Positions 36,788-44,215 of a stretch of DNA of 64,000 nt are shown piece after piece. Made by a program: the position numbers and the translations under genes. Under the pieces are notes generated by a model. That model saw only the letters and a list, made by a program, of their open reading frames with translations. It was not told the DNA's origin and searched no databases. This DNA comes from Pseudanabaena mucicola str. Chao 1806 (GTDB lineage: Bacteria > Cyanobacteriota > Cyanobacteriia > Pseudanabaenales > Pseudanabaenaceae), in NCBI RefSeq assembly GCF_030323025.1, contig NZ_CP097329.1, forward strand, positions 2,590,001 to 2,654,000, in the 5' to 3' direction. Position 1 is the first letter of the stretch. Each line of letters begins with the position of its first letter.

Positions 36788-36828
36788 CTTAAAAAAGAAG
36801 CCTCGCATTGCGAGGTTTCTTTTTTAAG
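36788..36828 (+). terminator. Rho-independent terminator of the iscA-type gene
   Basis: CTTAAAAAAGAAGCCTCGCA pairs with TGCGAGGTTTCTTTTTTAAG; it has flanking A and T runs and so is bidirectional. Confidence 0.85.
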
Positions 36829-36898
36829 TGATTTGTTGAATGTTTTCTTCCCAATGTTTGCCATCAAAAGGCACGATTGCAAAGAGAGGCATTGCTTT

Positions 36899-36986
36899 AG
36901 TAAACTAAAAAACCATAGTTTTGTTCCGCCCGCGTAGCGGGCGGAACAAAACTATGGTTTGGGTTTTAATTAAGTTGAGCTACTTA
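36899..36986 (+). repeat. Family C palindromic element, copy C3
   Basis: TAGTAAACTAAAAAACCATAG start, a perfect hairpin with GTTCCGCCCGC-GTA-GCGGGCGGAAC, and the end GTTGAGCTACTTA. Its last bases provide the stop codon of the gene on the minus strand at 36984. Confidence 0.75.
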
Positions 36987-37496
36987 CTTCATCAGATTGG
37001 ATGGAATTTTGATTTTGCCTGAATTATAATCATCCCAAGCTCGATACAGTAATCTTGCTCTTTTTTCTGCTGTCTCCTCGTAGGCTTGGATCTCGGCGCG
37101 AAGTAGCTTTTTCATCAATGGACGTTTAGATAACTCTAGTAATTCCTGTAGTTCTACTTCTGAAAAGTTTGCTTCTAATCGTGACACATATTGAGATTCT
37201 ACATGTTTCCATCCAGCCACTCTTGCCAAAGTCTGTTGCAACCACTCACTAAACTTAGTTCTTGTTCCCGTACCATAGGCAATATCGACACTGTTCCAGA
37301 AATATAAGTCGTACTGCTTGCCGATCCCTAATTCAACTAAGAGTTCTCTTGCTAGTTGTCTCTTTGAATTGAGCGGAGTGGTAATTGGGGAAGGCGATCG
37401 CTCATCTTGATTATTGTCAGCATAGGTGGCGATCGCAGGAAATGCTATCCAAGAAATCCAAGCTATTAATATCAGAGAATGTTTCAAGTTTTTCAT
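36984..37496 (-). CDS. Secreted DUF2059-like protein
   Basis: A signal peptide (KHSLILIAWISWIAFPAIATYA) is followed by a helical domain with YVSRLEANFSEVELQELLEL and SKRPLMKKLL, the pattern of DUF2059-type proteins (Y..F...EL..L..F..SP...K). The 171 residues from ATG 37496 fit the family. The function of DUF2059 is unknown. The stop codon comes from the family C repeat, so the natural C-terminus may have been changed by the repeat's insertion. Confidence 0.7.
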   Translation of the reverse strand: MKNLKHSLILIAWISWIAFPAIATYADNNQDERSPSPITTPLNSKRQLARELLVELGIGKQYDLYFWNSVDIAYGTGTRTKFSEWLQQTLARVAGWKHVESQYVSRLEANFSEVELQELLELSKRPLMKKLLRAEIQAYEETAEKRARLLYRAWDDYNSGKIKIPSNLMK

Positions 37497-37670
37497 AATT
37501 GCCTTTAAATTCAATAATCTAGGGAAGACTTCATCAAAATAAAGTCAATCAAGTAAGAATTTATTTTCCTGCTACGCAGCATAGATCATAGTTTACTGCT
37601 CTATTTTTTAATTAATCCCAGCTACTCAGTTACGACATTGTGAGAAGATTAAGCAGAGATAAATATAGTT

Positions 37671-39359
37671 ATGTTTTTGGCTAATAAATCAATCAAGGGA
37701 TCAATGAGATATCTGCTGCGTCGCTTTGTAGCTTGGTTTGTGATCGCTCTATTGTTATTAACTGCTCTTTGGGGTTGTACTAATGGCAGAGTCATTAACG
37801 CCAATAGATTTGGCATAACTGATCGCACAGAGGAGCGCATCGTTTTAGGTACAACCAGCAAAATCCGCACCCTTGATCCTGCCGATGCCAATGAATTTTT
37901 TATTAGCAATGTTTTTTACAACACTCTCGAACGTCTTTACACCTACAAAGAAGGCTCCAATGAGATTGTGCCGCAACTGGCGACAGATATGCCCAAAGTT
38001 AGCGATGATGGCTTAACTTACACCGTAACTTTGCGGACTGGCATCAAATTTCATGATCGCACTAACTTTAATGCCTATACGATGAAATTTGCCTTGGAAC
38101 GCTTCATTAATGCCAAGGGAACACCAGCCTATATTTTGGGTGATGTGATCGAATCAATTTCTGCCCCTAATGACACCGAACTGATTTTCAAACTCAAACA
38201 GCCTTTACAATTTTTTCCCAAGTTTTTAGCCTTTACAGGTGCAGCCGCAATTTCACCTCAGGTTTACAAACATATTAAGGACGAAAAAACAGGTCGCCTT
38301 TTATTCTTGCCCGATAAATTAGTGGGTACAGGTCCCTATCAAGTCACCCAGTTTGTCGAAGGTAGTTATTTACGTCTGGATGCATTCCCTGACTATTGGG
38401 GCAAAAAACCGATTAACAAAGGTATTGATATCCAGTTTTTCTCATCTAATGCTAACTTGCTCAATGCCTTTAAAACAGGATCCGTAGACATTGCTTTTCA
38501 GACGCTCACGCCCACACAAGTCAAGAATGTTGAAGCCAATGCTAAGCAAAATGGTTGGAAGATAGCTTCAGGACAGGGAGCAACAATTCTCTATCTGGTT
38601 TTGAATACGCAGCAATCACCACTCAATGATGTGCGCGTCCGGCAAGCTCTTGCGGCAGCGATCGATCGCCCATTGCTCGAATCACGCATATTTTTTAATC
38701 AACGCGCCCCACTCTATAGTTTAGTTCCTAGTGCTTTTGCGGACTCTAAGCCTGTATTTGAGCAAAAATATGGCGACAATGGCAACAGCAAACTCGCAAG
38801 GCAACTACTACAAGAAGCAGGATATTCTGACGATAAACCTGCTCAAGTCACGATTTGGTATCCACCAAAATATGGTGGCAATGGCGATCTTGTGGCAAGT
38901 ACTCTCCGTGCTTCTATTCAGAAAAATGTCGGTAGAATTCTGCAAGTCAAGACAGAACGGGTGGAAAATGCAGTGGGCTATGCATTTATTGACAAAGGTG
39001 TATATCCCAGCTATTTGCTAGACTGGACTCCAGATATTCTCGATCCCGATAACTACATCAAGCCATTCCTCGATTGTGAAGAAGCGGAAGGCGATCGCTG
39101 TAAAAAAGGTGGTAGTCAGTTCCAAGGCTCGTTTTATCACAATCCAAAAATGAATGAATTAATTGCTAATCAGCGTAAAGAGCGTGATGCAGCAAAGCGA
39201 TCGCAAATTTTGCAACAAATTCAAGACCTGTTAGCTCAAGATGTTCCATTCATTCCTCTCTGGCAAAACAAAGAATATGCCTTTGCTCAAAAAGGAGTCG
39301 AGGGAGTCAAAATCGAACCTAACCAACAGCTTCCCTATTGGAATATTTCCAAGTCATGA
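37671..39359 (+). CDS. ABC transporter substrate-binding lipoprotein (peptide/nickel family 5)
   Basis: The 562-residue protein belongs to solute-binding family 5. A lipobox-like ALWGC near residue 36 follows a hydrophobic segment. Typical blocks are TLDPADANEFFISNVFYNTLERLY, KFHDRTNFNAYTMKFALERF and LVGTGPYQVTQF. Family 5 proteins bind oligopeptides, nickel or opines. No permease or ATPase gene adjoins it, as is often the case in cyanobacteria. A second start at 37704 is possible. Confidence 0.92.
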   Translation: MFLANKSIKGSMRYLLRRFVAWFVIALLLLTALWGCTNGRVINANRFGITDRTEERIVLGTTSKIRTLDPADANEFFISNVFYNTLERLYTYKEGSNEIVPQLATDMPKVSDDGLTYTVTLRTGIKFHDRTNFNAYTMKFALERFINAKGTPAYILGDVIESISAPNDTELIFKLKQPLQFFPKFLAFTGAAAISPQVYKHIKDEKTGRLLFLPDKLVGTGPYQVTQFVEGSYLRLDAFPDYWGKKPINKGIDIQFFSSNANLLNAFKTGSVDIAFQTLTPTQVKNVEANAKQNGWKIASGQGATILYLVLNTQQSPLNDVRVRQALAAAIDRPLLESRIFFNQRAPLYSLVPSAFADSKPVFEQKYGDNGNSKLARQLLQEAGYSDDKPAQVTIWYPPKYGGNGDLVASTLRASIQKNVGRILQVKTERVENAVGYAFIDKGVYPSYLLDWTPDILDPDNYIKPFLDCEEAEGDRCKKGGSQFQGSFYHNPKMNELIANQRKERDAAKRSQILQQIQDLLAQDVPFIPLWQNKEYAFAQKGVEGVKIEPNQQLPYWNISKS

Positions 39360-39427
39360 CAGCCAGTGTAAGGCGGTGCTTTACGCTGCTGCCTTACATT
39401 AAAACGGCGACAGCTATAATGCCCGAA

Positions 39428-39478
39428 ACTAATCCATAAAAAAAGCCTCGCATTGCGAGGCTTTTTTTATGGACTAGT
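39428..39478. terminator. Bidirectional Rho-independent terminator
   Basis: ACTAATCCATAAAAAAAGCC-TCGCATTGCGA-GGCTTTTTTTATGG... forms a long stem between convergent genes; it overlaps the end of the minus-strand gene at 39467. The same TCGCATTGCGA loop region occurs in the terminator at 36788-36828. Confidence 0.85.
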
Positions 39479-39919
39479 TTCGCTAACCGATAATTGATAA
39501 TTTGCGCGATCGCCATTTGCCGTACCGACCCAAATTTCATATTGTCCCGATACCCAAGCACCTGACAATTCAGGACTCTTACCACTGCGACAATAGATCC
39601 CATCAGGACCTTTGACCAATAAAGACAAGTTGCGATCACCCGATACACTCAAGCTTAAAAAACCAAAATTTTTCAAGATTGTTAAAGTGTGGTTGGGAGA
39701 TTGATCAGCTAATCCTTGACATGAACCATTAGCTTTACTGGTAGCGATCACTTGCAAAGGCACATCTCCCCCTCCCTTACCATAATAAACTTGAGGATCG
39801 GGAGTAAATCTTGGCGAGATTGGCTTAAGCGTTTCTTGGCTCATGACTGGAGCAACAGATAACAAAATAGGTGCTAAAGCAACTCCCAGTAAAGTAATTG
39901 GCTGTTTCAAGAATTTCAT
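39467..39919 (-). CDS. Secreted protein of unknown family, paralogue 2 of a tandem pair
   Basis: A signal peptide (ITLLGVALAPILLSVAPVMS) is followed by a domain of about 120 residues. Its features are GGGDVPLQVIA, CQGLADQSPNHTLTI, LLVKGPDGIYC and SGQYEIWVGTANGD. These align one for one with the upstream gene: GGGNVSLASLA, CRGFANTEPNHTITL, MLVKGPNGIVIC and RGTYQIWVGSKNV. The pattern suggests a beta-sandwich with one disulfide, like bacterial pre-peptidase C-terminal domains. Its start overlaps the upstream stop by 4 bp (ATGA), so the two are translated together. Confidence 0.8.
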   Translation of the reverse strand: MKFLKQPITLLGVALAPILLSVAPVMSQETLKPISPRFTPDPQVYYGKGGGDVPLQVIATSKANGSCQGLADQSPNHTLTILKNFGFLSLSVSGDRNLSLLVKGPDGIYCRSGKSPELSGAWVSGQYEIWVGTANGDRANYQLSVSETSP

Positions 39920-40410
39920 TTTTGAACTATTTCACTCAAAGACAAAGTATAACTAAAAGATTGATTGACGTTTTTAGAACCAACCCAAATTTGATAAGTA
40001 CCTCTAGGTAAGCGTCGATTGGCTTGTGGATAACGCCCACCCGACTCATCATCGGCACAAATCACAATGCCATTAGGTCCTTTTACTAGCATGGTTGGGT
40101 CATCATTAACATTATTGGTATAAACCAAGAGATCCAGCAAAGGAAAAGTTTCGTTCAAAGTAATCGTGTGATTTGGTTCAGTGTTTGCAAAACCACGACA
40201 ATTATCCGCAATTCCCGCTAGACTCGCAAGACTAACATTCCCCCCTCCATTACCTTGCAACTTTTCAGGATCTGGTCGAAAATTGCGATCTAGCGCGATC
40301 GCGCGTTGAGCAAAACTAGGAGCAGCGATCGCCAAAGTTGCGGCAATTCCTACCAAGGCTCCCCAGCCTAGATTAGCCATATTCACTTGGCAATTCTTAT
40401 AAATGTCCAT
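39916..40410 (-). CDS. Secreted protein of unknown family, paralogue 1 of a tandem pair
   Basis: I do not recognise a named family. The signal peptide (GALVGIAATLAIAAPSFAQ) is followed by a domain with four conserved blocks shared with the next gene (see that entry), including a Cys in CRGFANTEP and one in GIVICADD that could form a disulfide. GGAG lies 6 bp before ATG 40410, which decides the start over an upstream in-frame ATG at 40422. The two genes form a two-gene operon of diverged duplicates. Confidence 0.8.
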   Translation of the reverse strand: MDIYKNCQVNMANLGWGALVGIAATLAIAAPSFAQRAIALDRNFRPDPEKLQGNGGGNVSLASLAGIADNCRGFANTEPNHTITLNETFPLLDLLVYTNNVNDDPTMLVKGPNGIVICADDESGGRYPQANRRLPRGTYQIWVGSKNVNQSFSYTLSLSEIVQK

Positions 40411-40599
40411 ACTTGACTCCATTGAGGTCTAGTTACATTAACTTAAATGCACTAATTTGGTACTTGCTGTATTTTCAGGCTTTACTTCAAGGATGCACTG
40501 TACTAAACATCAGGACAAAATAGCAGTAATTTTGTTCCCAATCTCATTCTTTTAACAATTGCAATGCTATTTAGAAAAAAAGTTAGCGATCACAAACCA

Positions 40600-40650
40600 A
40601 AACCAGAAGATGAGTTGTGGGGCAAAGCCCCACAACTCATCTTCTGGTTT
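40600..40650. repeat. Perfect long hairpin
   Basis: AAACCAGAAGATGAGTTGTG continues to GGGC, a loop AAA, and the exact complement back to GGTTT. It has the size and style of other dispersed palindromes in this window, but no second copy was seen. Confidence 0.65.
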
Positions 40651-40708
40651 TATGTCCTGAGCAAAACTTGGTTTGCTATAGAACTATTGTAACAAAATAT
40701 TAAGTTAT

Positions 40709-40778
40709 TGCCGTCATAACGGCATGACTCCTTGACAGCACAAAATTCTCCCTGTACCTTAGTTGCATACCCGGGTAT
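40709..40778 (+). promoter_or_regulatory. Candidate promoter and operator sites of the RHH-ycf46 operon
   Basis: TGCCGTCATAACGGCA (40709-40724) is an inverted repeat. TTGACA (40732-40737) matches the -35 consensus and TACCTT (40755-40760) is a weak -10 after a 17-bp spacer. ATACCCGGGTAT (40767-40778) is a perfect palindrome at the expected start of transcription. Ribbon-helix-helix proteins bind short palindromes, so autoregulation at this site is a reasonable guess. Confidence 0.45.
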
Positions 40779-40796
40779 TCACTGTTCTTAACCACT

Positions 40797-41114
40797 ATGC
40801 AAGACAAGCAAAAGGTAACTTTTTATCTCCCCGAACGACTACATCAGCAGCTTAAGATTCGCTCTGCTATTGATGGTGATTCGATGTCAGACTTGGCAGA
40901 AAAGGCAATTAGCTTTTACCTATCCCACGCTGACATTGTTGAGTCTTCAGGCATCGGGCATACTCATCAAACTTATAACTGTCCAAGCTGTTCTCAGACA
41001 GTCGTAATCCGTAATGGTGACTTGCTAGCCATCGGCGGCAATCGTACTCAGACTTTACCTGTAACTGTTGGCAAGGCTGACAGCGCAGGTGAAGAACTAG
41101 TATCCATTAACTGA
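40797..41114 (+). CDS. Ribbon-helix-helix (CopG-like) regulator with a Cys pair
   Basis: Residues 5-45 have the RHH form: a beta strand KVTFYLPERLHQQLKI, then two helices (SAIDGDSMSDLAEKAISFYLS). The C-terminal part contains YNCPSCSQTVVIRNGD, half of a zinc ribbon that could bind metal as a dimer. The protein probably binds DNA as a dimer. It lies 74 bp upstream of the ycf46-type ATPase on the same strand; in Synechocystis the ATPase gene slr0374 is also in a small stress-responsive operon. Confidence 0.75.
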   Translation: MQDKQKVTFYLPERLHQQLKIRSAIDGDSMSDLAEKAISFYLSHADIVESSGIGHTHQTYNCPSCSQTVVIRNGDLLAIGGNRTQTLPVTVGKADSAGEELVSIN

Positions 41115-41188
41115 ATTTCTAGATTCTAGATTATTAATTTTATCTGTAGACAAGGTGAGGATGGAGGCGTAAACCTCTGTATTACTAT

Positions 41189-42703
41189 ATGCAAGAACAA
41201 CTTAGCATTTTAATTCAAGCCCAATATCCCTTGATCTACCTCAACACCCCAGAGGAAGAAAGAGCAGAACGGGCGATCGCTACCATCTCCCAACTCAAAC
41301 CAGTACGTCGCGTCTTTGTATGGACTTCGACTCGTGGCATTGTTGAGCATGGTCAAGCGACAGCAGCAGCCCAACACAACACCGAGTCAATCCAAGCAGC
41401 TTTGCAATGGGTTATCCGTGCTGATCAAAAAGATCCTGCTATTTACATCTTTAAAGACGCACATCCTTTCTTTGATCATCCAGTAGCTGTTAGATTCTTA
41501 CGTGATGCAGTGGCTAACTTTAAGGGCACTCAAAAAACTATCATTTTGATGTCGCCTATCCAAGTAATCCCTGTTGAATTAGAGAAAGACATCGTTGTAC
41601 TTGATTTTCCTCTGCCAGATATTAAAGCGATCGAAGAAGTTCTCGATCAGCAACTAAGTCAAATTCGCACCAAGAAAATATCTTCAGAAACTCGCGAAAA
41701 GCTTGTCAGGGCAGCACTAGGGCTTACTCAAGATGAAGCTGAAAAAGTTTATCGCAAAGCCCAAGTCACCAGTGGTCGTCTCACCGAAGAAGAAGTCGCA
41801 ATTGTCCTTTCCGAAAAGCAACAACTGATTCGGCGTAATGGCATTCTCGAATATATCGAAGATGAAGAAGATTTAGATGCAGTTGGGGGACTAGAAGAGT
41901 TAAAGCACTGGTTGCAACAGCGATCGAATGCCTTTAGCCAAAGAGCCAGAAACTATGGATTACCCCAACCCAAAGGAATGCTGATTCTCGGTGTCCCTGG
42001 TTGTGGAAAATCCTTAATTGCCAAGACTACGGCTCGACTATGGTCGCTGCCACTCATTCGCCTTGATATGGGTCGCGTTTATGATGGTTCCACTGTAGGT
42101 AAGTCAGAGGCAAATTTACGCAATGCCCTCAAAGTTGCCGAATCGATTTCACCAATGATTCTATTTATTGATGAACTCGATAAAGCTTTTGCTGGCGGGG
42201 CAGGTTCGGCAGATTCTGATGGTGGTACATCATCACGAATCTTTGGTACGTTCCTGACATGGATGCAGGAAAAGAAATCGCCTGTATTTGTTATGGCAAC
42301 TGCCAATCGTATCGAAAAATTACCGGGGGAATTTCTGCGGAAGGGGCGGTTTGACGAGCTATTCTTCGTTGATTTGCCTAATTCTGAAGAGCGGAGAGAT
42401 ATCTTCCGAATTCATTTACGGAAGCGTCGTCCAGATTTAGAAAGGTTCGATCTTGAGCAGCTATCGAAAGTGAGCGATGGTTTTTCGGGGGCAGAGATCG
42501 AGCAAGCGGTAATTGCCGCTATGTATGAAGCTTTTGCCCAAGATCGGGAGTTTACACAGCTAGACATCATTTCGGCTGTGAAATCCACAACTCCCCTTTC
42601 ACGCACGATGACTGAGCAGGTTGCTGCTCTGCGTGACTGGGCAAGGATGCGGGCAAGACCCGCCGCCACCTCTGTCGCTGAATATCAGCGTATGGAGTTT
42701 TAA
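41189..42703 (+). CDS. ycf46: Ycf46-type AAA+ ATPase
   Basis: The 504 residues have an N-terminal domain that starts LSILIQAQYPLIYLNTPEEERA, characteristic of the Ycf46 family, and a C-terminal AAA domain: Walker A GVPGCGKSL (near 268), Walker B PMILFIDELDKAF (near 325), and an arginine finger region FLRKGRFDELFFVDLP. It is conserved across cyanobacteria and some plastids; the Synechocystis homologue slr0374 is linked to carbon and light stress. The substrate is unknown. Confidence 0.94.
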   Translation: MQEQLSILIQAQYPLIYLNTPEEERAERAIATISQLKPVRRVFVWTSTRGIVEHGQATAAAQHNTESIQAALQWVIRADQKDPAIYIFKDAHPFFDHPVAVRFLRDAVANFKGTQKTIILMSPIQVIPVELEKDIVVLDFPLPDIKAIEEVLDQQLSQIRTKKISSETREKLVRAALGLTQDEAEKVYRKAQVTSGRLTEEEVAIVLSEKQQLIRRNGILEYIEDEEDLDAVGGLEELKHWLQQRSNAFSQRARNYGLPQPKGMLILGVPGCGKSLIAKTTARLWSLPLIRLDMGRVYDGSTVGKSEANLRNALKVAESISPMILFIDELDKAFAGGAGSADSDGGTSSRIFGTFLTWMQEKKSPVFVMATANRIEKLPGEFLRKGRFDELFFVDLPNSEERRDIFRIHLRKRRPDLERFDLEQLSKVSDGFSGAEIEQAVIAAMYEAFAQDREFTQLDIISAVKSTTPLSRTMTEQVAALRDWARMRARPAATSVAEYQRMEF

Positions 42704-42890
42704 TAAGCTTAGTCCTGCTGTTTCGTAGTCAGCAGGTTTAAGGCTAGATTATAAAGAATGTCTTATCAAAAGACAGTCGATCTAGCAGCTAACATAGGAG
42801 GAAGAACCACCAACACTCTTATGTCTCACGTTTGAGTCAACCGTCAAGTTCACTATTGAATTAACAATTGTTTACAGGAGCAAGACTATT

Positions 42891-43241
42891 ATGTCTCATT
42901 TCAGCACACTTCGCACAAAAATTACTGATGCCGAAGTCCTCAAGTCGTCCTTGCGCGATCTAGGTATCAGTGTTAACACAGAAGCTGATGTTCGTGGCTA
43001 TAATAGCCAACGCATTCGTGCCGACATCGTGGCAACTCTTGAAGGTGATTATGATTTGGGTTGGTCGCGTAATGCCGACGGTTCTTTTGATCTAATCGCT
43101 GATCTCTGGGGTGTTGCGAAAAAGCACAATCAGACTGAACTGATCAATTCGATCAACCAAAAGTATGCAGTGAATAAGGCTCTAGCCGAAGTGAAGCGTC
43201 CTGGTCTAAGCAATGCCAACGTCAAACTCGTCTTGCAGTAA
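42891..43241 (+). CDS. ycf35: DUF1257 protein (Ycf35 family)
   Basis: The 116 residues start MSHFSTLRTKITDAEVLKSS, and the blocks GYDLGW-type (DYDLGWSRNADGSFDLIADLWG) are those of Ycf35, found in cyanobacteria and red-algal plastids. The function is not known. CAGGAGCAAG lies before the ATG. The gap to the ATPase gene is 187 bp, so it may be separately transcribed. A terminator follows. Confidence 0.93.
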   Translation: MSHFSTLRTKITDAEVLKSSLRDLGISVNTEADVRGYNSQRIRADIVATLEGDYDLGWSRNADGSFDLIADLWGVAKKHNQTELINSINQKYAVNKALAEVKRPGLSNANVKLVLQ

Positions 43242-43268
43242 GGTGTCGAATCTTGCGAGTTAAATATG

Positions 43269-43310
43269 CAAAAAACGGGCTAGTCATATCTTTGGCTAGC
43301 CCATTTTTTG
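43269..43310 (+). terminator. Rho-independent terminator of the ycf35 gene
   Basis: AAAAAACGGGCTAGTCA...TGGCTAGCCCATTTTTTG: the stem GGGCTAG(T/C)CA has flanking A and T runs. Confidence 0.85.
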
Positions 43311-43380
43311 TTTTCTAGCTTCACATTTCTCGTTTTTAAATGTAAAATAATAATACATAATACGAGCTAACGTCGCCCCA

Positions 43381-44049
43381 ATGGAAATTGCGATCGCCCT
43401 CTTGCAACATTACAGTTTCGATCTTGGTGGCTATACCATCAATGATTTAACCCGTGAGTGGAGCAGGTTTAAGCCTGAGTGGGTGCGTCAAGCAGTAATC
43501 GAAGCACTGTTTCAAGGAAGATATAAAGCTATTTCTGTGAGCCAGATTTTGCAGTTATGGGAACGTAAGGGGGAAACAAACTGTCGTTACAATCGTGAGT
43601 TTGAGCGATTGGTGTGTGGGGATGTAGCGGTAATTTATGAAGATCGCATTTACTATACACCGCCTCGAACTTCTGCTTGTGAATTCCTGATTACTGAAAT
43701 AGCTCCCTTTGTTCCAGCAAAAGAAACTGCCTCCCCTATTTCGTTTACTTGTCGTTCTAAGATTGCAGGTATTCCGATCGCACCAAAGCCTCAACCTACG
43801 CAGCAAAGATGTCCTGATCGTATTGTTCCCATTCCATCAGGAACGACTAAATCTACACAGGCTTATCCGCTCAATCAAAAAGTAGAATATTCAGAAGCCT
43901 ATCGATCTGCCTATGAGAATATGACTCTGTTGGCAGAGACTTCAATATTTGTCGATAAGTTGCGGTCAATGTGTAGTGATCGCCTAGTTTTACATGTCCC
44001 TGAATTTGTCGCCGAGCAGGAAAAAGTAGAATTCACGGCTGATAATTAG
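43381..44049 (+). CDS. Conserved-looking cyanobacterial protein of unknown function
   Basis: The 222 residues have an N-terminal helical part (IALLQHYSFDLGGYTINDLTREW, then WVRQAVIEALFQGRYKAISVSQILQLWERKG) that looks like a folded helical domain. A Pro- and Ser-rich linker (about 115-160) and a helical C-terminus follow. No catalytic motif is visible. The start is the only ATG before the conserved part. I cannot name a family; it may bind a protein or DNA partner. Confidence 0.7.
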   Translation: MEIAIALLQHYSFDLGGYTINDLTREWSRFKPEWVRQAVIEALFQGRYKAISVSQILQLWERKGETNCRYNREFERLVCGDVAVIYEDRIYYTPPRTSACEFLITEIAPFVPAKETASPISFTCRSKIAGIPIAPKPQPTQQRCPDRIVPIPSGTTKSTQAYPLNQKVEYSEAYRSAYENMTLLAETSIFVDKLRSMCSDRLVLHVPEFVAEQEKVEFTADN

Positions 44050-44215
44050 CCAAACTATAAATGTGGAGTGGGTCGTTCGAGTAGCTGTCGGACTTATTAT
44101 CTGTTGTATTTCCCTATAAATTGCAGTTTCTCGCTAAAGTGGATAAGCATAACACCTCCAAACCATCAAGAAATTGTGAGGAATTTTGGCTTGCTTTCAA
44201 AAATTCCTATAATTT

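Larger units (their letters stand above)
40423..40796. other. 374-bp divergent intergenic region
   Basis: It contains a perfect 51-bp hairpin (40600-40650) and candidate control sites for the RHH gene: an inverted repeat, a -35/-10 pair and a 12-bp palindrome between 40709 and 40778. Confidence 0.65.
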
